DNA of 7,235 bases from Myxococcales bacterium (GCA_026989995.1 JALSIO010000001.1:1-7235); one strand, 5' to 3'; counted from the stretch's first letter, positions 1 to 6,040 are shown. Notes: generated by a model not told the origin, from the sequence alone. Program-made: numbers and translations.

Positions 1-154
1 CCGGGGGATCTCGGGCTAGAGCGACCGTAGGCGGGGGATTCAAGCGGCCACGGCGGCCCGCTCGCCCGCCCGGCGCCCCGTTCGGCCCGAACCCCGAGCG
101 CACCTCTCCGCCTGGCGCCGCAGCCAGCATCCGGTGGGCGCCGACGTCCTGGCC

Positions 155-1244
155 TCAGACCGTCGCGCCGATGTCCGCGGCCCACTCCTCGGGATCGGGT
201 ACGGCTGGGGCCGTGGGTGGGGCCCGGCTGGGCAGCTCGAGGCAATCGAGGATCGACTGGGTCACGTCGGGCGGCTGGATGGCAGCGATCAGCCGCATGC
301 GCCCGCGGCACCGTGGGCACTCGAGCACGCCGACCGCAAATACGCCCCGCAGGAGCTCGGCCCAGGCGAGCCGCCGGGGGCGGAGGCTCCGCTCCTCGGG
401 CTCGTCGGATGCCGGACCGGGCTCTTGGCGGCCGGAGGGTGCGGTGGTGGCTCGGCCGCCTACCGGCGCCGACTGGATCGACGAGCTGCAGCGGCCCGGA
501 ATCGCGCCTCTTCCGTGCCCTCGTACTTCCGGCCCGCTGGGTGGCTCGGCCGGGGGTTCGAGGGGCGGATTCCCCGGTGGACGAACCGTCTCTTGTGCTC
601 TGCTGGTGCCTGGCACGACGCGGTCGCGCTCGCTCGCGCACGGGCCCAGGATCCCGTGGTAGCGGACCAGGTGGAAGCGGGGTGGCGGGACCAGGGCCGC
701 CAGCTTTCTCGACGAGCTCCTGGGGCTCGAAAACCACGTGGGTCGTGCCGTCGCGCCAGCGGTGCTTGAGCCGGTAGAGAAGCCTCCCGTCCTCCATCCG
801 CGAGAGGCGCTCGGTGGCCACCGGAGGGCGGGCCACGTAGCGACAGAGGCGCTCGAGTCGGCGCCGATCGCGGGCCGGGACCGCCGCGTTCGCGTGCAGG
901 CTGACGCCGCTCACGCTGGCGCAGCGCTCGCCTTCGAGCGCTGGGAGGTCGTCCGGGTCGATGCAGTCGCCCACGCGCAGCACGCGCTGGCCGGCGCGGC
1001 GGCCCGTGGCGATGCGACCGACTACGGAGGCGCCGTAGAGCTGCGCCAGGAGCGGCTCGTCCTCGGCCAGGGGATCGACCTCCGAGGGATCGGCCTCGGG
1101 GCCGAGGCCCCGGCGTTCGAGGAGCCGCGGGATGCGCCGGGCGACCTGCCCCACCACCCGCTCGACCGCCGCGTCCTCGGGGGGCGATGCGGCCGCGCGC
1201 CGCGCCTCCCGCTCGCGCTGCGTCCGCGACCGGCTCGAGCTCTG
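155..1244 (-). pseudogene. IS91-family transposase remnant, 5'-truncated and frameshifted
   Basis: IS91-family transposases are HUH/Y-type single-strand nucleases that drive rolling-circle-like transposition. Reading leftward from about 1244, one frame gives an arginine-rich segment, then LLERRGLGPEADP, GRIATGRRAGQRVLR, a SLHANAAVPARDRRRLERLC stretch, RYVARPPVATERL (region of the catalytic tyrosine) and HRWRDGTTHVVFEPQELVEK. An extra A at 705-707 then shifts the frame. The next frame continues LAALVPPPRFHLVRYHGIL and ends with WAELLRGVFAVGVLECPRC and RMRLIAAI, the conserved C-terminal end with its CPRC motif, with the stop at 155-157. The upstream frame is closed by TAG at 1245-1247. The N-terminal half, with zinc-finger cysteines and the HUH motif, is absent, so this is a dead copy of roughly 360 codons. 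No clear element terminus is visible in 1-154. The family call is from recalled motifs; confidence is high. Confidence 0.88.
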
Positions 1245-1480
1245 CTACGAGATCGAGGCCGACCGGGCCGATGCACTCGAAACGGTGCCTCCGGCCGGAA
1301 AGGCGGGCGCCACGGCGCTCCGCCACAAGATCCTCGATGCGTGGAGGAGCGGCTCGCGGCGACGCTCGAGCAGCACGCCCTGCGCCAGCAGGAGGCCTCG
1401 GCCGGGCTTCCTCGAGTGGGATGCATGGTCGACCACCTGGCGTTCTGGCTCTTCGTCCTGCTGCCCGCACCACGGCGTAG
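1222..1480 (+). pseudogene. Unrecognised plus-strand coding fragment with one frameshift
   Basis: I do not recognise this protein. The frame beginning at 1222 reads VRDRLELCYEIEADRADALE and continues to ALRHKILDA with almost every third codon position G or C, which is the coding signature of the neighbouring genes. At about 1341 the signal moves to the next frame (VEERLAATLEQHALRQQEAS, then CMVDHLAFWLFVLLP). This is consistent with loss of one G from an original GCG-GTG-GAG. The predicted peptide is helix-rich with a short hydrophobic end. Its left edge abuts the truncated end of the IS91 remnant, and its right edge meets a stop at 1478 in the recombinase frame. It may be an inner piece of the same recombinase gene or a separate broken gene. 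Codon bias is the only evidence that it was coding. Confidence 0.4.
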
Positions 1481-1612
1481 GGAGCCGTTCCTGGCGTCAA
1501 GCGGCGCGGCGTCGAGGACCGGTTGCTCCGGCGCTTCCTCGGCCATCGCGGCCGGCGCTCCGTGGAGCGCTACGCACGGCTCGCGGACGAGGCGCTCGTC
1601 GCCGTCCTGAGC
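1481..1612 (+). pseudogene. C-terminal fragment of a tyrosine recombinase (phage-type integrase)
   Basis: Only the last ~40 codons of a site-specific integrase are recognisable: GVKRRGVEDRLLRRFLGHRG followed by RRSVERYARLADEALVAVL. This matches the end of the catalytic domain: the LLGH motif (His codon at 1544-1546), then the nucleophile tyrosine in RYA (codon 1571-1573). The frame is closed upstream by TAG at 1478-1480 and no catalytic Arg box is found, so the protein cannot be functional. The frame stays open past the recombinase homology to a stop at 1769-1771, crossing the opposite-strand 3' end of ssrA; that extension is a by-product of the tmRNA sequence. The position, next to and converging on ssrA, fits an integrase of an element that used the tmRNA 3' end as its attachment site. 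Confidence 0.72.
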
Positions 1613-1633
1613 CTTCTTCCGCCGAGACCGGAG

Positions 1634-1664
1634 GGCGACGGTTTGTCGCCAGCTTGGCGCCAAG
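1634..1664. repeat. Two adjacent perfect inverted repeats beside the recombinase remnant
   Basis: GGCGAC (1634-1639), loop GGTTT, GTCGCC (1645-1650) forms a perfect 6-bp hairpin. Two bases later comes the perfect 12-bp palindrome CTTGGCGCCAAG (1653-1664). Neither is followed by a T-run, so they are not textbook terminators on either strand. They could be recombinase-binding arms, remnants of an attachment site, or part of the bidirectional ending of the converging genes. Confidence 0.6.
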
Positions 1665-1671
1665 AGGGGGA

Positions 1672-1697
1672 GCGGTCTCGCAAACCCTCGAAACCGC
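1672..1697 (-). terminator. Candidate hairpin terminator downstream of ssrA
   Basis: Read on the minus strand, GCGGTTTCG (1697-1689), an 8-base loop and CGAGACCGC (1680-1672) pair over 9 bp with one G-U wobble. The hairpin begins 8 bases after the tmRNA CCA end. The sequence after it is C-rich (TCCCCCTCTTGG) rather than a proper U-tract, so it may instead be a stem that guides 3'-end processing. Confidence 0.4.
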
Positions 1698-1705
1698 AGC
1701 GAAAA

Positions 1706-2074
1706 TGGTGGAGGCGGCGGGAATCGAACCCGCGTCCGAATGGCTTCCGGCTCGCGCGTCTACGTGCGTAGCTCCAGCTCGATCTCGGTGGGGCCTGTCG
1801 CCGGAGCGGGAGAAGCCACCACCCAGGCAGACGCTTCTCTCGCCCCCGGATGCGGCCTGCCAGCGCATCGGGGGCCAGCCTCCTGATGACGCCCGCAACC
1901 CCCTAGGAGGCGTCGGGGACGGACGTCGCTGGCTCTAGTGTCAGCTAGGCAGCGAGAGCGTAGTCGGTGTCGGCACCTATGCGGCTACCAACGTTGCCAC
2001 CGGTTTTGCGAGGTGGGTGACGACCTCGGCACGCAGCGCTCGCCTTCGACCACCCGTCGAAGCCGATCGCCCCC
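1706..2074 (-). ncRNA. ssrA: Transfer-messenger RNA (tmRNA, 10Sa RNA)
   Basis: tmRNA with SmpB rescues ribosomes stalled on broken mRNAs and tags the unfinished protein for proteolysis. On the minus strand the mature 5' end GGGGGCGATCGGCTTCGACG (from 2074) carries the conserved UUCGACGG box. It pairs as GGGGGCG/CGCCTCC (one G-U) with the 3' end, which closes with an encoded CCA at 1706-1708. The T-arm GCGGG-TTCGATT-CCCGC is perfect. The tag frame lies at 1974-1945, preceded by ATAGGT, which keeps the ATAG found upstream of the E. coli resume codon. Two later helices are visible: GAGAAGC/GCTTCTC (1810-1816 with 1833-1839) and the CCCCCG..ATGCG pairing (1843-1854 with 1864-1874), as expected of the pseudoknot domain. 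The length of 369 nt is normal for one-piece tmRNA. It is transcribed away from the secreted-protein genes. Confidence 0.97.
1945..1974 (-). other. tmRNA proteolysis-tag reading frame (ADTDYALAA-stop)
   Basis: The codons GCC GAC ACC GAC TAC GCT CTC GCT GCC TAG encode the tag peptide. The ALAA end is the standard ClpXP/ClpAP degron. GCC (Ala) at 1974-1972 is taken as the resume codon because of its spacing from ATAGGT (1980-1975) and because most known tags start with Ala. The tag is nine encoded residues, slightly shorter than E. coli's ten. Confidence 0.92.
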
Positions 2075-2086
2075 TCCCAAGCATCC

Positions 2087-2115
2087 AAACTAAGAGCGGA
2101 GGGCCGCCCCGGCAA
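2087..2115 (-). promoter_or_regulatory. Likely sigma70-type promoter of ssrA
   Basis: On the minus strand TTGCCG (2115-2110) and TAGTTT (2092-2087) are separated by exactly 17 bp. The mature tmRNA 5' end lies 12 bases past the -10 box, leaving a short leader for RNase P to remove. TAGTTT is a moderate -10 match, and the A/T-rich patch stands out in very GC-rich surroundings. Confidence 0.5.
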
Positions 2116-2156
2116 GGGCGGAGCCGGTCGGCCCGAGGCGAGGTCGCTCCCCTCCG

Positions 2157-2305
2157 GGCAGTCCTTTCGCGCCGCCGCCTGGCCCCGGGGGGCCCTGCTT
2201 CTTTCTGCGGAGCCTGGTTTCCTCTGCGGAATCCGGCACTTCCCACACCACGGGTCCCCGCCGGGCGTCCGGATCTCGGGCCCGGAGTGGGCCGGAAGGA
2301 CTGCC
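2157..2305. repeat. Spaced perfect 10-bp inverted repeat enclosing a structured segment
   Basis: GGCAGTCCTT (2157-2166) and AAGGACTGCC (2296-2305) are exact reverse complements. Between them lie the hairpin-capable GGCCCCGGGGGGCC and two TCTGCGGA copies about 20 bases apart (near 2204 and 2224), each followed by CC and then TTCC. Closure of the outer repeat would give a ~149-nt folded unit on either strand. No known RNA family is recognised. Confidence 0.4.
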
Positions 2306-2319
2306 ACGTTGCCACTCCG

Positions 2320-2337
2320 CTCCCCACTCACGGGGAG
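2320..2337. repeat. Hairpin CTCCCC / GGGGAG
   Basis: CTCCCC (2320-2325), loop ACTCAC, GGGGAG (2332-2337) is a perfect 6-bp stem. It extends imperfectly outward through GCCACT on the left and AGTGTGGC on the right to about 2311-2347. It has no T-tract and its role is unknown. Confidence 0.45.
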
Positions 2338-2449
2338 AAGTGTGGCGACAGGGGCGGCAGAGCAGTCGGAGGGGCCCCGGGCGCCGCGCGACGCGAACGC
2401 CCGGGCACAGGCCGGCCTGCCGGCTGAACCGTCGGTAGGGAGGATCGGG

Positions 2450-2455
2450 TATGAT
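2450..2455 (+). promoter_or_regulatory. Possible -10 box of the copper-protein gene
   Basis: TATGAT differs from the consensus TATAAT at one position and stands in a GC-rich context 121 bp before the start codon. The upstream -35 is poor (CTGAAC at 2424-2429 would need a 20-bp spacer). The box overlaps a direct repeat, GATCGGG at 2443-2449 and 2453-2459, exactly one helical turn apart, which could bind a regulator. Confidence 0.3.
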
Positions 2456-2560
2456 CGGGGCCGACCCGCGTTCGCCGCCGTGTCACCGCACGACCGCAGG
2501 GCGGGACCCCGCGGGGGAGCCGGCCACTGTCGAGGCGATCACGCCCGGATGCCCGGACCG

Positions 2561-2566
2561 AGGAGA
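2561..2566 (+). promoter_or_regulatory. Ribosome-binding site that decides the start at 2576
   Basis: AGGAGA lies nine bases before ATG 2576, and the codons after that ATG encode a clear signal peptide. The same frame is open back to an ATG at 2309, but that start has no good ribosome site and would bury the signal peptide 89 residues inside. Confidence 0.75.
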
Positions 2567-2575
2567 GACGAGCTC

Positions 2576-4663
2576 ATGACGACCCGAAGCACCGCAGCGC
2601 GGAGGTTCCTCCTGCGCGCCCTGGCCACCCTCGCGGCCCTCGCGCTGGCCACCCCCGCCGGCGCCCACGGCGAGGACCATGACCCCTGCGAGGCGGACCT
2701 CGATCACGACGGCGTGGTGGGTGCCTCGGACTTCTTCGACGTCTACCGGCCCTGCGTGGGTGCGGACCTCGCCACCCGCCCCGAGTGCGCGGCGGCGGAC
2801 CTCGACGCCGACGGCGTGGTGGCACCGGCCGACTTCTTCGGCTTCCTGCGGCCGGCCATGGGGACGGTCGGCTGCCCGGTGGCCGGCGTCTGTGGCGACG
2901 GCGTGGTCGGCGGGAACGAGCAGTGCGACGGCTCGGACGACGCCGCCTGCCCCGGCCGGTGCACGGCCGCCTGCACCTGCTCGACGGAGTGCACCACCAC
3001 CGTCTTCGACACCACCTGGGACGCGATCCAGGAGGTGGTCTTCGAAGGCTACGGCTGCACCAACGTCGCCTGCCACGGCGAGCTGCAGCAGGGCGGCCTC
3101 GACCTCCGGGCCGGGGCCTCCTACGGCGAGCTGGTGAACGTCCCCGCGGTGGCCGATCCCACCCAGGACCGCGTGGAGCCCGGCGAGCCGGCGGCGAGCT
3201 TCCTCTACGAGAAGCTCGCGGCGAAGACCCTCGGCACGCCCACCACCAATTCGCCGATGCCGCTCGGCCCGACGGCGCTCACGCCCGAGCACCTCGAGGC
3301 CGTCCGGTTGTGGATCCGGGGCGGCGCGCCGGACGACGCGGTCGTGGAGGGGACCGCGGAGCTCCTCGGAACCTGCCTCCCGGATCCCGACCCCCTCAAG
3401 ATCGATCCCCCGGCACCTCCGCCGCCCGGGACGGGTGTGCAGCTCCGCCAGACGGCCTGGCCCCTCCCGGCCGAGTCCGAGGACGAGATCTGCATGGCCA
3501 CCTACTACGACTTCAGCAACCTGATCCCGGCCGAACAGCAGTTCGACTGCCCGGGCTTCGCCTCGGCGAACAACCCCACGGGCAAGTGCTTCCGGTACCA
3601 CCGGCAGGTGCTGGTGCAGGATCCGCAGTCCCACCACAGCATCATCCACATCTACACGGGCTCCTACGACGTGAACTACGACGGCGGGAACAACCGCAAG
3701 TTCGGGCCCTTCACCATCAAGCGGAACGACCTCGCCGACCCGCTGAACGGCACGGCGTGCGATCCCAAGGCCATCGACCCGGCCCTGGGCTACAACCCCG
3801 ACTGCAGCGGCGCGGTGCGCAGCGGGGTGGCCTGCATCGGTTACGGCCCCCCGGACTACGGCAACAACGGCACCGCGCCGGCGTTCAGCGGATCCCAGGA
3901 GCCCTACTTCGAGCGGGAGTTCGCCGACGGCGTCTACTCGGTGCTGCCGGTGGCCGGCGTGGTCGTCTGGAACTCCCACGCCTTCAACCTCACCGACACC
4001 GACACCACCATGGCCCAGTACCTGAATCTCGATCTGGCCGGCCCGGCGGACTCCGTGTGGCCGGCGCAGGGCATCTTCGACGCGCGCTACATCTTCAGCA
4101 TGAACGTCCCGCCCTTCGAAACCCGCGAGATCTGCGCCACCTACACCCTGCCGGAGGGAGCGCGGCTCTTCGACCTCTCCTCCCACACCCACAAGCGGGG
4201 CGCCGTCTTCCGCATCTGGGGCCCTCCCAACACGCCCTGCACCCCGAACGATGCGACCTGCGTACCCGGTCCTCCGGAGCGCCTGATCTCGACCTCCACG
4301 GACTACTCGGATCCGGTGCAGACCAACTTCGATCCCCCGCTGCCGCCCGCCCCCGCGCCGGTGGAAGACCGCACCTACCTCTACTGCGCCCTCTACGACA
4401 ACGGCTCCACGCCCACGAGCCCGCCGGTGAAGCAGCAGTCCACCTCGCCGCCGCCGCCGCTCATCTTCGCGCCGGGCGGGCCGTGCTCCAACGCCGAGGT
4501 GGCGTGCATGGACGGGCCCCGCAAGGGAGAACCGTGCGGCCTCGTGGGCGGGGACGCCTTCTGCGGGACGGGACCGGGGAGCTGCGATGCCTGCCCGGTG
4601 AAGGGCGGCGTCACGACCGAGGACGAGATGTTCATCCTCCTCGGCAGCTATTACGTGCCGTAG
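2576..4663 (+). CDS. Secreted PHM-like copper monooxygenase with Ca-repeat, Cys-rich and cytochrome-c-like modules
   Basis: The product is a 695-residue exported protein. Residues 1-30 are a signal peptide ending APAGA-type (TPAGA|HG). Two dockerin-like repeats start at D41 (DLDHDGVVGASDF) and D75 (DLDADGVVAPADF). A Cys-rich repeat follows at C106 (CGDGVVGGNEQCDG). Next comes a cytochrome-c-like segment with C161-TNVA-C166-H167 and the downstream LVNVPA...RVEPGEPAASFLYEKL pattern typical of CxxxxCH domains in deltaproteobacterial proteins. Residues ~310-695 resemble peptidylglycine/dopamine-type copper monooxygenases: H353-H354 (SHHSIIH) and H468 (WNSHAF) as the CuH site, H537-T-H539 (SSHTHKRG) and M685 (EDEMF, like the DEM of PHM) as the CuM site. 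A Cys-rich insert at 637-673 precedes the Met. The likely role is oxygen-dependent hydroxylation of an extracellular substrate. The fold and ligand assignments come from motif memory, and the substrate is unknown. Confidence 0.82.
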   Translation: MTTRSTAARRFLLRALATLAALALATPAGAHGEDHDPCEADLDHDGVVGASDFFDVYRPCVGADLATRPECAAADLDADGVVAPADFFGFLRPAMGTVGCPVAGVCGDGVVGGNEQCDGSDDAACPGRCTAACTCSTECTTTVFDTTWDAIQEVVFEGYGCTNVACHGELQQGGLDLRAGASYGELVNVPAVADPTQDRVEPGEPAASFLYEKLAAKTLGTPTTNSPMPLGPTALTPEHLEAVRLWIRGGAPDDAVVEGTAELLGTCLPDPDPLKIDPPAPPPPGTGVQLRQTAWPLPAESEDEICMATYYDFSNLIPAEQQFDCPGFASANNPTGKCFRYHRQVLVQDPQSHHSIIHIYTGSYDVNYDGGNNRKFGPFTIKRNDLADPLNGTACDPKAIDPALGYNPDCSGAVRSGVACIGYGPPDYGNNGTAPAFSGSQEPYFEREFADGVYSVLPVAGVVVWNSHAFNLTDTDTTMAQYLNLDLAGPADSVWPAQGIFDARYIFSMNVPPFETREICATYTLPEGARLFDLSSHTHKRGAVFRIWGPPNTPCTPNDATCVPGPPERLISTSTDYSDPVQTNFDPPLPPAPAPVEDRTYLYCALYDNGSTPTSPPVKQQSTSPPPPLIFAPGGPCSNAEVACMDGPRKGEPCGLVGGDAFCGTGPGSCDACPVKGGVTTEDEMFILLGSYYVP

Positions 4664-4682
4664 GCCGCCGCCCCCCCGAGAT

Positions 4683-4731
4683 CCGCCGCGGCCGCCGGCA
4701 CGCGCGCCTCCGGCGCGACCGGCCGCGGCGG
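4683..4731. repeat. Long GC hairpin after the copper-protein gene
   Basis: CCGCCGCGGCCG (4683-4694) and CGGCCGCGGCGG (4720-4731) form a perfect 12-bp stem. Nested inside is CGCGCC/GGCGCG (4703-4708 with 4712-4717). The structure starts 20 bases after the stop codon. There is no U-tract, so it may protect the mRNA 3' end or attenuate read-through into the hydrolase gene rather than act as a classical terminator. Confidence 0.6.
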
Positions 4732-4831
4732 GCGGGAGCGCCGGGCCCCGTCCTGCCGGGATGGGTGCCCCCGCGAGACCGGCCCGCCGAGCGCGGGAGC
4801 GGACGCGAGGACTGGAGACGAGGAGCGGACG

Positions 4832-6031
4832 ATGAGGCGATCACGGCGCAGGCGACGAACCGGGGGGCTGCTCTTCGGGGTGTTCGCGGTGCTCGCCCTC
4901 GCCGCCCCCTCCGGCGTGGCCGGGGTGGCGGGGGCCTCGTGCCGGGACGCGGCCCCGAGGACGGAGGCCGACTTCGGGGCTCCCGGCTCCTTCCCGGTGG
5001 GCGTCCGCACCATCCCCTTCGTCGACGCCTCGCGGCCGACGCCGCCGAACGGGAGCTTCCCGGGGGCGCCGGAGCGGACGCTCGTCACCGAGATCTGGTA
5101 CCCCGCGGCGGCTCCGGGGCGCGACGCGCCGGTGGATCCCTCGGGCGGACCCTACCCCGTGGTCATCCACAGCCACGGCTTCCTCGACTCGCGCCTCGGC
5201 GAGGCCTACCTCACCGAGCATCTCGCCAGCCGCGGCTACGTGGTGGCGGCGATCGACTACCCGCTCAGCCGCGGCGGTGCGCCCGGGGGCGCCACCGTGC
5301 GCGACGTCGGCAACCAGCCGGGCGACTGGAGCTTCGTGCTCGACGGGGTGCTGGCCACCTTCGGCGGCGTGGCCGACGCAGGCCGCGTGGCCGCCACCGG
5401 GCTCTCGCTCGGGGGGCTCACCTCGCTGCTCGTCACCTACGACGCCCGGCTTCGCGACCCTCGGGTGAGGGCCACGGTCGCGCTCGCACCTCCCGGCTGC
5501 TTCCTGGGCTCGCGTTTCTTCGGCCGGACGTCCACGCCGCTTCTCGTGGTCCACGGGGACAGCGACCAGATCGTGCCGTTCCGGCAGCACGCCCTGCGCG
5601 TCTTCGCCCGGGCCCGCGGGCCGCGGGTCCTGGTGGAGCTCGCGGAGGGCTCGCACACCGGCTTCTCCGGTTTCGCCACCCTCTTCGACCCGAGCGTGCA
5701 CTACGATGCCCTCGGCTGCGCCGCCCTCGGCCAGGACCTCGGCACCCCCCAGGACAATCCCCTCGAGAGCCTCGGCGGCCGGCGCGAGGGTTACCTCTTC
5801 GGCGTGAGCGAGCGGGTCTGCCCGCTCGCCTGTCCGGCCGGAATCCCCGCCGGCCCCTCGATGCAGGCCGACCGGCACCACGCGCTCACGCGCACCGCGG
5901 TCACGGCCTTCCTCGAGGCGGCGCTTCGCGGAGACGACGCGGCCCGCTGCTTCCTCCGCCGGCCTTTCGGAGCCTCGGCCGAAGACGTCCGCGTGCGAAG
6001 CCACCGGCTGCACCGCCCCATCGCCCCGTGA
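4832..6031 (+). CDS. Secreted alpha/beta hydrolase (dienelactone hydrolase / PAF-acetylhydrolase / PETase-like)
   Basis: The product is a 399-residue serine hydrolase predicted to cleave an ester outside the cytoplasm. AGGAG (4821-4825) lies six bases before ATG 4832. Residues 1-35 form a signal peptide with a very basic start (MRRSRRRRRT), a hydrophobic core and VAGA|S; C37 directly after is not in a good lipobox. Then come TEIWYPAAAP, the oxyanion-hole motif H113-S-H115-G-F, the nucleophile elbow GLS192LGG, the acid in HGDSD245QIVPF and the histidine in GSH275TGFSG, so the triad is complete and correctly ordered. The EIWYP start and the triad spacing fit the COG4188-type 'predicted dienelactone hydrolase' group. 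The C-terminal 110 residues carry extra cysteines (ALGCAALG, VCPLACP) and a region where similar enzymes cap the fold. Substrate cannot be inferred. It lies 168 bp after the copper protein, on the same strand. Confidence 0.88.
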   Translation: MRRSRRRRRTGGLLFGVFAVLALAAPSGVAGVAGASCRDAAPRTEADFGAPGSFPVGVRTIPFVDASRPTPPNGSFPGAPERTLVTEIWYPAAAPGRDAPVDPSGGPYPVVIHSHGFLDSRLGEAYLTEHLASRGYVVAAIDYPLSRGGAPGGATVRDVGNQPGDWSFVLDGVLATFGGVADAGRVAATGLSLGGLTSLLVTYDARLRDPRVRATVALAPPGCFLGSRFFGRTSTPLLVVHGDSDQIVPFRQHALRVFARARGPRVLVELAEGSHTGFSGFATLFDPSVHYDALGCAALGQDLGTPQDNPLESLGGRREGYLFGVSERVCPLACPAGIPAGPSMQADRHHALTRTAVTAFLEAALRGDDAARCFLRRPFGASAEDVRVRSHRLHRPIAP

Positions 6032-6040
6032 GAAGCCGCC

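Larger units (their letters stand above)
2116..2575. other. Intergenic region without a convincing gene
   Basis: This 460-bp stretch lies between the divergent ssrA promoter and the copper-protein gene. Open frames exist on both strands, but none has a recognisable motif, a good ribosome site or the sharp third-position bias of the real genes. It holds a spaced 10-bp inverted repeat (2157-2305), a hairpin (2320-2337), a possible -10 box (2450-2455) and the ribosome site of the next gene. Confidence 0.6.

Noticed and set aside
134..769. Plus-strand open frames opposite the IS91 remnant
   Set aside because: They are antisense of recognisable transposase sequence and have no motifs of their own.
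1706..1740. A tRNA 3' half on the minus strand
   Set aside because: The T-arm and CCA belong to the tRNA-like domain of tmRNA; the partner 5' strand is at 2068-2074 and there is no anticodon arm.
1706..1771. C-terminal continuation of the recombinase (WWRRRESNPRP and, in another frame, VEAAGIEPAS)
   Set aside because: These peptides are translations of the complement of the tmRNA T-arm, seen in many spurious annotations.
2157..2305. RNase P RNA or SRP RNA, because of GAGGAAA..AGGCTCCGCAG on the minus strand and GGCCGGAAGGACTGCC on the plus strand
   Set aside because: The RNase P 3' conserved box is absent and the segment is far too short. The SRP asymmetric loop flanking the GGAA tetraloop does not match.
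1945..2331. A minus-strand protein of 128 residues ending in ADTDYALAA
   Set aside because: Its end is the tmRNA tag frame and its start lies upstream of the tmRNA promoter; the intervening residues show no family pattern.
2483..4192. A 569-codon minus-strand open frame opposite the copper-protein gene
   Set aside because: It consists of V/G/E/R-rich low-complexity antisense of a clearly coding gene, as is common at this GC content.
4841..6013. A 390-codon minus-strand open frame opposite the hydrolase gene
   Set aside because: It is a mirror image of the hydrolase codon bias, with no recognisable domain.
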